Positions 1 to 6,804 of a stretch of DNA of 8,198 nucleotides are shown here, piece by piece. Position 1 is the stretch's first letter. Each line of letters begins with the position of its first letter. The notes beneath the pieces were generated by a model. That model was given only the letters and a program-made list of their open reading frames with translations. It ran no database searches and was not told where the DNA came from. This DNA comes from an uncultured Clostridia bacterium. Its GTDB lineage: Bacteria; Bacillota; Clostridia; TANB77; CAG-508. The position numbers and the translations under genes were made by a program. The stretch lies in NCBI GenBank assembly GCA_934167495.1, contig CAKPKP010000025.1, positions 1-8,198 of the forward strand, given 5' to 3'.

Positions 1-651
1 GGAATAGCAGGTTTTGAAAATATGAAGGCACTATGTACATCTACAGATAAAAATAGAGCAAGTATTCCATTTGACAAAGAGAGAAGTGGATTTATTATGG
101 GAGAAGGAAGTGGAATACTAGTATTAGAAGAATTAGAGCATGCAAAAAAAAGAAACGCTAAAATATATGCGGAAATTATTGGATTTGGCTCAACTTCAGA
201 TGCTTATCATATAACATCTCCATGTCCTGATGGAGATGGTGGAGCAAATGCAATGGTAAGAGCGATAAAAGATGCAAAGATAAAACCAGAAGATATAGAT
301 TATATAAATGCACATGGAACATCAACACATTTAAATGATTTAACAGAAACAATGGCTATAAAAACAGCATTGGGTGAGGCTAGTAAAAAAGTAATGATAA
401 GTTCTACAAAAGGAAATATAGGGCACCTTTTAGGAGCTGCAGGAGCAGTAGAAGCAATTTTTTGCGTGAAAGCAATGGAAAATGGGCTAGTACCACCAAC
501 AATAAATTATAAAGAAAAGGATGAAGAATGTGATTTAGACATTGTTCCAAATGAACCAAGAAAAACTAAATTAAATATTGTTATGTCAAATTCACTTGGA
601 TTTGGAGGACACAATTCTAGTATTATCCTAAAAAAATGGGAGGAAAAATAG
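1..651 (+). CDS. fabF: 3-oxoacyl-ACP synthase II (KAS II), 5'-truncated by window edge
   Basis: FabF is the cytosolic condensing enzyme that extends acyl-ACP by two carbons using malonyl-ACP. The reading frame is open from base 1, so only the C-terminal half (216 codons) is present; the ATG at 22 is internal. The N-terminal domain with the catalytic cysteine lies outside the window. The visible half carries both thiolase-fold histidines: AHGTSTHLND (His at 313-315) and KGNIGHLLGAAGAVEA (Lys at 409-411, His at 424-426). It also has the C-terminal glycine-rich SNSLGFGGHNSS. The opening GIAGFENMKAL is the usual stretch following the active-site region in FabF. The TAG stop directly abuts the accB ATG, with the accB ribosome site GGGAGG at 638-643 inside fabF, so the two are probably translationally coupled. 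KAS II rather than KAS III (FabH) is clear from these motifs; FabF versus FabB is settled by the Firmicutes operon context. Confidence 0.96.
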   Translation, partial: GIAGFENMKALCTSTDKNRASIPFDKERSGFIMGEGSGILVLEELEHAKKRNAKIYAEIIGFGSTSDAYHITSPCPDGDGGANAMVRAIKDAKIKPEDIDYINAHGTSTHLNDLTETMAIKTALGEASKKVMISSTKGNIGHLLGAAGAVEAIFCVKAMENGLVPPTINYKEKDEECDLDIVPNEPRKTKLNIVMSNSLGFGGHNSSIILKKWEEK

Positions 652-1092
652 ATGGAATATGAAAAAATAAAACAATTAATAGAAGAGATGGGAAATTCTA
701 AATTAACAGCAATTGATATTGAATTTCCAGATGGTACTAAAATTAGTATGAAAAAAGATAAAATGCAAGAAAAAATAATTCAAAACACTCCAATAGTAGA
801 AAATAATACTATTGAAAATCAAATAAAAGAAGATAAAAATGAGAAAAAAGGAAATATAATAAAATCACCAATGGTTGGAACTTTCTATTTAAAACCTTCT
901 CCTACAGCAGAACCTTATATTGAAATTGGAAAAGAAGTAAAAAAAGGCGATGTACTTTGCATTATTGAAGCTATGAAATTAATGAATGAGATTGAATCAG
1001 AATACACAGGCAAGGTTACAGAAATTTTAGTAAAAGATGGTGAGGCAGTAGAATATGGAACACCATTACTTAGAATAGAAGGTGAAAATTAA
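652..1092 (+). CDS. accB: Biotin carboxyl carrier protein of acetyl-CoA carboxylase
   Basis: AccB (BCCP, 146 aa) carries the biotin that shuttles CO2 from the biotin carboxylase AccC to the carboxyltransferase AccA/AccD. The N-terminal part (about residues 1-35) is the conserved helix-strand region that docks on AccC. A Lys/Glu/Asn-rich linker follows (about 36-65), shorter and more charged than the Ala/Pro-rich linker of proteobacteria. The C-terminal biotinyl domain (about 68-146) begins at IKSPMVGTFY. It contains the biotinylation motif IIEAMKLMNEIE with the acceptor at Lys109, and ends in the usual GEAVEYGTPLLRIE. The start is chosen because it follows GGGAGG by eight bases and abuts the fabF stop. 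The stop overlaps the fabZ start by one base (TAATG). Confidence 0.96.
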   Translation: MEYEKIKQLIEEMGNSKLTAIDIEFPDGTKISMKKDKMQEKIIQNTPIVENNTIENQIKEDKNEKKGNIIKSPMVGTFYLKPSPTAEPYIEIGKEVKKGDVLCIIEAMKLMNEIESEYTGKVTEILVKDGEAVEYGTPLLRIEGEN

Positions 1093-1514
1093 TGCTAAAT
1101 AAAGAAGAAATCAAAAATATTATTCCACAAAGAGATCCATTTTTAATGATTGATGAGGTAGAAGAATATGTACCAGGAGAATCAGCAATAGCATATAAAA
1201 ATGTAAATGAGCAAGAATGGTATTTTAAAGGTCATTTTCCAGGTAATCCAATTATGCCAGGAGTGTTAATTGCAGAAAGCTTAGCACAAACAGGAGCAGT
1301 TGCAATTCTTTCAATGGATGAAAATAAAGGGAAAAATGCTTTATTCGGAGGAATTGATAAAATGAAATTTAAAAGAAAAGTTCTACCAGGAGATAGATTA
1401 AAATTAGAAGTAAAAATTATAAAAAGAAAAGGACCAATTGGAGTAGGAGAAGCAATAGCAACAATTGATGAAAAGATTGTTGCTAAAGGTGAATTGACAT
1501 TTGCTTTAGTTTAA
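1092..1514 (+). CDS. fabZ: 3-hydroxyacyl-ACP dehydratase
   Basis: FabZ (140 aa, normal length) removes water from 3-hydroxyacyl-ACP to give trans-2-enoyl-ACP, the substrate of the FabI encoded downstream. It is a hot-dog-fold protein. The catalytic pair is visible in GHFPGNPIMPGVLIAESLAQ: His48 and Glu62. The N-terminal signature is IPQRDPFLMIDEV, where proteobacterial FabZ usually has PHR-(Y/F)-PF; I take this as a Gram-positive variant. FabZ rather than FabA is supported by the length and the operon. The start overlaps the accB stop as TAATG, with AAGGTG at 1079-1084 as the ribosome site, so translation is probably coupled. The 39-base gap to accC has no visible promoter or terminator. Confidence 0.96.
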   Translation: MLNKEEIKNIIPQRDPFLMIDEVEEYVPGESAIAYKNVNEQEWYFKGHFPGNPIMPGVLIAESLAQTGAVAILSMDENKGKNALFGGIDKMKFKRKVLPGDRLKLEVKIIKRKGPIGVGEAIATIDEKIVAKGELTFALV

Positions 1515-1553
1515 GTTCTATTTAAAATTAAAAGTTGAAAGAGGTGAAAATAA

Positions 1554-2909
1554 ATGAATAAAATATTAATTGCAAATCGTGGTGAAATTGCAGTTCGTAT
1601 TATAAGAGCATGTAAAGAAATGAATATAAAGACAGTTGCAGTTCATTCAGAACTAGATAAAGATGCTTTGCATACTCGCTTGGCGGATGAGGCTATTTGT
1701 ATTGGACCAGCTCAATCTAATAAGAGCTACTTAAATATAAAAAATATTATACAAGCAGCATATATAACAAAAGCTGATAGCATTCATCCAGGTTTTGGTT
1801 TTTTATCTGAAAATTCAAAATTTGCTCAAATATGCGAAGAGTCAAATATAAAATTTATTGGACCAAAGTCAGAAGTTATTGATTTATTAGGAAATAAGTC
1901 AAATGCAAAAGAGATGATGAAAAAAGCAGGAGTACCTGTTATACCTGGTTCAGATGGAAGTGTAAAAGAATTAAAAGACGCATTAGAAATATCAGAAAAA
2001 ATAGGGTATCCTGTTATGTTAAAGGCTGCAGCAGGAGGTGGAGGTAAAGGTATTAGAGTTGCAAATACTGCAGAAGAATTGAAAAAAGAATATGAAGTAG
2101 TAAAACAAGAGGCAAAAAATTCATTTAATGATGATGAAATATATATAGAAAAATTTATTGAAAATCCAAGACATGTCGAAATTCAAATAGTAGCAGATGA
2201 ACATGGAAATGTAATTCATTTAGGAGAAAGAGATTGTACTATTCAAAGAAATCATCAAAAAGTGATAGAAGAAACGCCATCCACTGCTATTGATGAAAAA
2301 ACTAGAAATAAAATGGGAAATGCAGCTATAAAAGCAGCCAAAACAGCTGGATATACAAGTCTTGGAACAGTAGAATTTTTAGTAGATAAAGACAACAATT
2401 TTTATTTTATGGAGATGAACACAAGAATTCAGGTAGAACATCCAATTACTGAAATGAGAACAGGAATAGATTTAGTAAAAACGCAAATAAAAATTGCAAC
2501 AGGAGAGAAACTAAAAATAAAACAAAAAGATGTAGAATTCAAAGGGCATTCTATAGAATGTAGATTGAATGCTGAAAATCCAAGTAAAAAATTTATGCCA
2601 TGTCCAGGCCTAATAAAAGGGTTGCATTTTCCAGGAGGAAATGGAGTACGAATAGATAGTGCAATTTATGAAGGATATACAATTCCATCAAATTATGATT
2701 CCATGATTGCAAAGCTTATTACTTTTGGAGTAAATAGAAATGAAGCAATTAGTAAAATGAAGAGAGTCCTAGAAGAACTAGTTGTAGAAGGAATACAAAC
2801 AAATCAAGATTTTTTATTTGAAATAATTAAAAATCCTAATTTTATTAGAGGAAATTTTGATACTTCATTTATAGAAAAAGAAATATTAAAAAAGGAGACC
2901 GATAAATGA
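1554..2909 (+). CDS. accC: Acetyl-CoA carboxylase, biotin carboxylase subunit
   Basis: AccC (451 aa, close to the 449 aa of the E. coli enzyme) uses ATP and bicarbonate to carboxylate the biotin on AccB. The order is an N-terminal Rossmann-like domain opening with KILIANRGEIAVRIIRAC, an ATP-grasp domain and the C-terminal biotin-carboxylase domain. In the ATP-grasp part, the ATP-binding Lys157 precedes the glycine loop AAAGGGGKG (Gly161-164). The catalytic segment MEMNTRIQVEHPITE supplies Glu287, Asn289, Arg291 and Glu295, all the residues expected. HIHPGFGFLSEN-type and GERDCTIQRNHQK signatures are intact. GAGGTG at 1541-1546 sets the start. The end overlaps the accD start by four bases (ATGA). 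It could in principle be the carboxylase subunit of another biotin enzyme, but the accB and accD neighbours decide for acetyl-CoA carboxylase. Confidence 0.97.
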   Translation: MNKILIANRGEIAVRIIRACKEMNIKTVAVHSELDKDALHTRLADEAICIGPAQSNKSYLNIKNIIQAAYITKADSIHPGFGFLSENSKFAQICEESNIKFIGPKSEVIDLLGNKSNAKEMMKKAGVPVIPGSDGSVKELKDALEISEKIGYPVMLKAAAGGGGKGIRVANTAEELKKEYEVVKQEAKNSFNDDEIYIEKFIENPRHVEIQIVADEHGNVIHLGERDCTIQRNHQKVIEETPSTAIDEKTRNKMGNAAIKAAKTAGYTSLGTVEFLVDKDNNFYFMEMNTRIQVEHPITEMRTGIDLVKTQIKIATGEKLKIKQKDVEFKGHSIECRLNAENPSKKFMPCPGLIKGLHFPGGNGVRIDSAIYEGYTIPSNYDSMIAKLITFGVNRNEAISKMKRVLEELVVEGIQTNQDFLFEIIKNPNFIRGNFDTSFIEKEILKKETDK

Positions 2910-3755
2910 TTGTAGACAAAATAAAGAAGAGGCAAGTGCCAACAAATAACAAAAATTCTAATATAGATATACCAGTAGGAAAATGGGTAAAATGTGAAAA
3001 ATGTAAAGAAATATTATATAAAGAAACAATTAGAAATAATCTAAATATTTGTCCTAATTGCGGATATTACTTTAGAATGCATATAGATAGAAGGTTAGAA
3101 TTAATAATAGATAAAAATACATATAAAAAGTTTGATTTAAATATAGAAACAACGAATCCACTAGAATTAGAAGATTACCCTAAAAAACTTAAGACTTTAA
3201 GAGAAAAAACAGGACTAGCTGAAGCAGTAGCATGTCGGAACTGGTAAAATTAAAGGAGAAGATGTTGTTATATGTGTTATGGATAGTGGTTTCTTGATGG
3301 GAAGTATGGGAATTGTTGTAGGTGAAAAAATAACATATGCTATTGAGCAAGCAGTAGAAAAAAGATTACCACTTATTATATTTTCTGTTTCAGGTGGAGC
3401 TAGAATGCAAGAAGGAATTATATCTTTAATGCAAATGGCTAAAACTACAGCTGCACTTACAAAATTAGATGAAGCAGGGTTGTTATATATATCTGTTCTA
3501 ACAGATCCAACATATGGAGGGGTTACAGCTTCATTTGCAAGTCTGGGAGACATTGTTTTAGCAGAACCACATGCCATGATAGGATTTGCTGGTCAAAGAG
3601 TAATAAAACAAACAATAGGAGAAGAATTGCCAGAAGGTTTTCAAACAGCTGAATTTCTATTAGAACATGGTTTTATAGATAAGATAGTTGAAAGAAAAGA
3701 TTTAAAAGATACTATTTATAAATTAATTATGTTTCATAAAGGAGGCGAAATTTAA
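2906..3755 (+). pseudogene. accD: Acetyl-CoA carboxylase carboxyltransferase subunit beta, split by a +1 frameshift
   Basis: AccD pairs with AccA to move the carboxyl group from biotin to acetyl-CoA. The first frame (2906-3247) encodes the start and the zinc ribbon with Cys30, Cys33, Cys49 and Cys52. It runs to REKTGLAEAVAC and then reads CGG AAC TGG TAA. The family sequence resumes without loss in the next frame from 3237 (GTGKIKGEDVVICVMDSGFL) and continues to the TAA at 3753-3755. That part includes the crotonase-fold motifs SGGARMQEG and GGVTASFASLGD. Removing one base near 3236 gives a seamless 282-aa AccD, a normal length. AAAGGAG at 2891-2897 precedes the start, which overlaps the accC stop by four bases; the end overlaps accA as TAATG. 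No good ribosome site serves the downstream ATG at 3279. Everything except the one base is conserved, so a sequencing or assembly error or a very recent mutation is more likely than an old pseudogene. Confidence 0.93.
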
Positions 3756-4567
3756 TGGCAAATACGAGATTATCAGCTTGGGAAAAAGTAGAAATAGCAA
3801 GAGATCCCAAAAGGAAGACTTCACTTGAATATATAGAGAAAATATTTGATGATTTCATAGAATTACATGGAGATAGAAACTCTAAAGATGATAAAGCTAT
3901 AGTATGCGGATTAGCCAAAATAGGAAAACAAAATTTTACAATTATAGCAGAACAAAAAGGAAGGACAACAAAAGAAAATATAGAAAGAAATTTTGGAATG
4001 CCAAATCCTGAAAGTTATAGAAAAGCGATAAGATTTATGAAACAGGCTGAAAAATTTAAAAGACCTGTAATTACTTTTATTGATACCAAAGGAGCGTATC
4101 CAGGAATAGAAGCAGAAGAAAAAGGACAGGGAGAAGCTATTGCTAAATCTATGTTTGAAATGGCAAAGCTCAAAGTACCAATTATATCAATTGTAGTTGG
4201 AGAAGGTTCAAGTGGAGGAGCTTTAGCAATTGGAGTTGCAAATAAGGTATTTATGTTAGAAAATGCTATTTATTCAATTCTTTCACCAGAAGGCTATAGT
4301 AGTATTTTATGGAAAGATGCATCTAGGTTTAAAGAAGCTGCAGAAAAAATGAAATTAACAGCAAAAGACTTATTTGAACTTAAAGTAATAGATAAAATTA
4401 TAAAAGAACCAAAAGCATATAATGAGGAAAATTTAAAAAAAGTTGCAAATAGTTTAAAAAAAGAAATACAAAAAGAAATAGAACAAATGAAATATCTAAA
4501 TGGAAATCAAATTGTAGAAAATAGATATATGAAATTTAGAAATATGGGTGAATTTAAGGAGGTATAA
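3755..4567 (+). CDS. accA: Acetyl-CoA carboxylase carboxyltransferase subunit alpha
   Basis: AccA (270 aa) forms the alpha2-beta2 carboxyltransferase with AccD and provides the part of the active site that handles carboxybiotin. It has the expected N-terminal helical region (AWEKVEIARDPKRKTSLEYI), then the crotonase core. Core motifs include FIELHGDR, FGMPNPESYRKAIRFM, FIDTKGAYPGIEAEEKGQGE, the glycine loop GEGSSGGALAIGVANKVFML and ENAIYSILSPEG. It is shorter than the E. coli protein (319 aa) because of a shorter N-terminus, which is common in Firmicutes where the acetyl-CoA carboxylase genes are clustered. The start overlaps the accD stop as TAATG, with AAAGGAGG at 3738-3745. The C-terminal codons of accA contain the ribosome site of fabI. 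Confidence 0.96.
   Translation: MANTRLSAWEKVEIARDPKRKTSLEYIEKIFDDFIELHGDRNSKDDKAIVCGLAKIGKQNFTIIAEQKGRTTKENIERNFGMPNPESYRKAIRFMKQAEKFKRPVITFIDTKGAYPGIEAEEKGQGEAIAKSMFEMAKLKVPIISIVVGEGSSGGALAIGVANKVFMLENAIYSILSPEGYSSILWKDASRFKEAAEKMKLTAKDLFELKVIDKIIKEPKAYNEENLKKVANSLKKEIQKEIEQMKYLNGNQIVENRYMKFRNMGEFKEV
4556..4562 (+). promoter_or_regulatory. Ribosome binding site of fabI
   Basis: AAGGAGG lies six bases before the ATG at 4569. It fixes that ATG as the fabI start rather than the in-frame ATG at 4548, which lies upstream of the site. The site sits within the last codons of accA. Confidence 0.88.
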
Positions 4568-4568
4568 A

Positions 4569-5342
4569 ATGTTATTAAAAGATAAAAAAATATTAATAAT
4601 GGGAATTAGAAACAAGTGGAGTATTGCTTATGGAATTGCAAAATCAGCTTATGAAAATGGAGCAAAATTAATTTTTACTTATATGGGAGAAGATAATAAA
4701 GGAAAAATAGAAGATCTAATTAGTGAATTTAAGGGTAGTAAAGCTTATGTATTAAATGGTGCATCAGAAGATGAATTAGTTAAAGATGTATTTACAAAAA
4801 TAAAAGAAGAAAATGGCAAATTAGATGGAATTGTACATGCAATTGCACATGCGAATACTGAAGATCTAAGAAATGATTTTATCCTCACAAGTAAAGAAGG
4901 ATATTCTCATGCAGTTGATGTTAGTAGTTATTCTTTTGTATTAGTTGCAAGGATGGCTAAAGAACTAGATATGTTAAATGAAAATGCAACTTTAGTCACT
5001 TTAACATATCACGGCTCTACTAAAGTTTTAGAAGGTTATAATATTATGGGAATTGCAAAAGCAGCACTTGAAGCAAGTGTTAGATATTTAGCAGATAATT
5101 TAGGAAAAGACGGAATAAGAGTAAATGCAATATCAGCAGGTCCAATAAAAACATTATCAGCAAAAGGCATAAAAGATTTTAATTCAATATTGACTATTGT
5201 AGAAGAAAAAGCACCTTTACATAGAAATGTAACTACAGAGCAAGTTGGAAATGTAGCAACATTTTTATTAAGCAATATGTCAGATGCGATAACAGGACAA
5301 ATTATATATGCTGATAGTGGCTATAATATTATGGGAGTTTAA
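4569..5342 (+). CDS. fabI: Enoyl-ACP reductase (NADH type, SDR superfamily)
   Basis: FabI reduces trans-2-enoyl-ACP to saturated acyl-ACP, the last step of each elongation round. The 257-aa product starts MLLKDKKILIMGIRNKWSIAYGIA, the variant dinucleotide-binding loop of FabI rather than the GxxxGxG of ordinary short-chain reductases. The FabI-type catalytic set is present: Tyr147 (in LTYHGS), Tyr157 and Lys164 (in GYNIMGIAK). NAISAGPIKTLSAKGI matches the substrate-binding loop of the family, and the C-terminus TGQIIYADSGYNIMG is typical. The position matching E. coli Gly93, a residue tied to triclosan sensitivity, appears to be Ala here (in HAIAHANTEDL). I recall B. subtilis FabI being similar there, so this alone does not predict resistance. 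The gene begins one base after the accA stop. No fabK is visible, although fabK could lie upstream of the window. Confidence 0.93.
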   Translation: MLLKDKKILIMGIRNKWSIAYGIAKSAYENGAKLIFTYMGEDNKGKIEDLISEFKGSKAYVLNGASEDELVKDVFTKIKEENGKLDGIVHAIAHANTEDLRNDFILTSKEGYSHAVDVSSYSFVLVARMAKELDMLNENATLVTLTYHGSTKVLEGYNIMGIAKAALEASVRYLADNLGKDGIRVNAISAGPIKTLSAKGIKDFNSILTIVEEKAPLHRNVTTEQVGNVATFLLSNMSDAITGQIIYADSGYNIMGV

Positions 5343-5372
5343 TAAAAAAGTGTAGTAAGGAGAGGATGATAA

Positions 5373-6113
5373 ATGTTAAAAGGAAAAGTAGCAGTTATAA
5401 CAGGAGGTACTAGAGGAATAGGATTTGCAACTGCAAAAAAATTTCTAGAAAATGAAGCAAAAGTAGTTTTACTTGGATCTAAACAAGAAACAGTAGAAAA
5501 AGCGATAAAAGAATTAAAACAAATGAATTCAAATTATGATGTAATTGGTTTTTACCCAAATTTATCAAGCAAAGAAGAAATGAATGAAGTGTTTAAAAAA
5601 GTAAAAGAAATATATGGTTGCATTGATATATTAATTAATAATGCTGGTATTTCTTCTAAAACTAAAATAGAAGATTATAGTGAAGAAGAATATGATAAGA
5701 TTACTAATTTGAATATAAAATCGGTTTTTAACTGTTCAAAGCAAATAATACCATATTTAAAAGAAACAAAAGGTGTGATTTTAAATACAAGCTCTATGGT
5801 AAGCATTTATGGACAACCAAGTGGAGTAATGTATCCTACTACTAAATTTGCAGTTAATGGGATAACTAAATCTTTAGCTCGAGAATTAGCACCACAAGGA
5901 ATTAGAGTAAATGCAGTAGCACCAGGAATTATTAATACAGATATGGTAGCAAAGTTACCTAAGGAAATGATAGAACCATTAATAAAAACTATACCATTTG
6001 GCAGAATTGGAGAACCAGAGGATATTGCAAATGCGTTTTTGTTTTTATCAAGTAATTTATCAAGTTATATTACAGGGGTAGTCTTATCTGTAGATGGACT
6101 GGCAAGAAGTTAA
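5373..6113 (+). CDS. fabG: 3-oxoacyl-ACP reductase-type short-chain dehydrogenase
   Basis: This 246-aa protein is a classical SDR of FabG length, expected to reduce 3-oxoacyl-ACP with NADPH in the cytosol. It has the cofactor loop TGGTRGIG (residues 10-17) and the NNAG motif at 89-92. The catalytic triad is Ser141, Tyr154 and Lys158 (YPTTK), 13 residues apart from Ser to Tyr as in FabG. The segment LARELAPQGIRVNAVAPGIINTDM follows and the C-terminus is VLSVDGLARS. Asn115, the fourth catalytic residue in many SDRs, seems represented in LNIKSVFNCSKQ. The ribosome site is TAAGGAGAGG at 5356-5365. In Firmicutes the main fabG usually lies before fabF, which is outside this window, so this copy at the end could be the only fabG moved, a second FabG, or a related reductase. 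The family is certain and the exact substrate less so. Confidence 0.8.
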   Translation: MLKGKVAVITGGTRGIGFATAKKFLENEAKVVLLGSKQETVEKAIKELKQMNSNYDVIGFYPNLSSKEEMNEVFKKVKEIYGCIDILINNAGISSKTKIEDYSEEEYDKITNLNIKSVFNCSKQIIPYLKETKGVILNTSSMVSIYGQPSGVMYPTTKFAVNGITKSLARELAPQGIRVNAVAPGIINTDMVAKLPKEMIEPLIKTIPFGRIGEPEDIANAFLFLSSNLSSYITGVVLSVDGLARS

Positions 6114-6148
6114 AAAAATAAAATAAAGAAATCAAGGAGGAAATTATT

Positions 6149-6391
6149 ATGTCAGAAAAAGAAATTTTTCAAAAATTAAAAACTATAGTAGTAGATCAAT
6201 TAGGAGTAAATGAAGAAAATGTAACAATGGAGGCAACTTTTGTTGATGATTTAGCAGCAGATTCTTTAGACATTGTTGAATTAGTAATGACTATAGAGGA
6301 AGAATTTGATTTGGAAATTCCTGATAGTGATGCTGAAAAAATTGTTACAATAGGTGATGTTGTTAAATATATAGAAGAACATTTGAAATAG
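6149..6391 (+). CDS. acpP: Acyl carrier protein
   Basis: ACP (80 aa, very acidic) carries the growing acyl chain on a 4'-phosphopantetheine arm and is the shared substrate carrier of FabF, FabG, FabZ and FabI. The attachment site is Ser39 in the ADSLDIVELVM motif at the start of helix II. The flanking FVDDLAADSLD and IEEEFDLEIPDSDAEKI are standard. A strong ribosome site, AAGGAGG at 6134-6140, lies eight bases before the ATG, which fits the need for abundant ACP. Here acpP closes the operon, whereas it often lies near fabH or fabK at the front. Its last codons overlap, in another frame, the first recognisable codons of the ATPase remnant that follows, so the C-terminal HLK may have been altered by the event that placed the remnant there. 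Confidence 0.97.
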   Translation: MSEKEIFQKLKTIVVDQLGVNEENVTMEATFVDDLAADSLDIVELVMTIEEEFDLEIPDSDAEKIVTIGDVVKYIEEHLK

Positions 6392-6804
6392 AAATATATC
6401 CATTTTCATTTAAAGAATATTTACAATACTATAAATATAAAGATATTCAAGAAGCATTTGATAATTATGTAAAAGAAGGTGGAATGTCAGGTTCATATGT
6501 TTATAAAACTCAAGAAGACAAATATAAATATATAAAAGATGTTTTTAATGCATTAATTTTGAGAGACATAAAACAAAAATATAATATAAGAAATGTAGAC
6601 ATATTAAACAATTTAAGTGATTTTCTAATAGATAATATTTCTAATTTAACTTCTTCTAATAATATAACTAACTATTTAAATAGTAATAAAATTGAAATAA
6701 CTGATAAAACTATAAAAAATTATATTGATTATTTATGTAATTCTTTTGCTTTTTATAAAGTAAAAAGATATGATATAAAAGGTAAGAAATATTTAGCTAG
6801 ATGA
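6382..6804 (+). pseudogene. Remnant of an AAA / DUF4143-family ATPase (middle part only)
   Basis: The frame from 6382 reads FEIEIYPFSFKEY, continues through a GGMSGSY motif and on to DVFNALILRDIKQKYNIRNVD, and ends KRYDIKGKKYLAR before TGA. I recognise this order from the large family of roughly 400-aa ATPases with an N-terminal P-loop domain and a C-terminal DUF4143 nuclease-like domain, many of them encoded singly and repeatedly in Clostridia genomes. Only the middle third is present. The P-loop half is missing and the frame has no start of its own; the ATG at 6484 lies inside the conserved GGM motif. The C-terminal domain expected after YDIKGKK is gone. A 106-aa product from 6484 is possible, since AAGGTGG-like bases precede it, but I see no reason to think it is functional. 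The identity comes from remembered family patterns, not from a search. Confidence 0.78.

Noticed and set aside
1515..1553. The 39-base gap between fabZ and accC as a promoter or regulatory site
   Set aside because: It contains only a ribosome site (GAGGTG). No -10/-35 pair or palindrome stands out from the AT-rich background.
3262..3297. AAAGGAG at 3252-3258 with an ATG at 3262, considered as a restart for the second half of accD
   Set aside because: That ATG is in the third frame and reaches TGA after 11 codons. The in-frame ATG at 3279 is about 20 bases from the AAAGGAG, too far for normal initiation.
3215..3577. A 120-codon open frame on the - strand opposite accD
   Set aside because: It lies wholly across conserved accD sequence, has no ribosome site and shows no recognisable protein pattern; it is a by-product of the coding strand.
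4548..4568. An earlier in-frame start for fabI at 4548
   Set aside because: It lies upstream of the AAGGAGG at 4556-4562 and inside accA. The ATG at 4569 is correctly spaced and matches the usual FabI N-terminus.
6484..6804. An independent 106-aa gene starting at ATG 6484
   Set aside because: Family-like sequence continues upstream of this ATG in the same frame (IYPFSFKEY...VKEGG), so the ATG is internal to a broken ATPase and not a true start.
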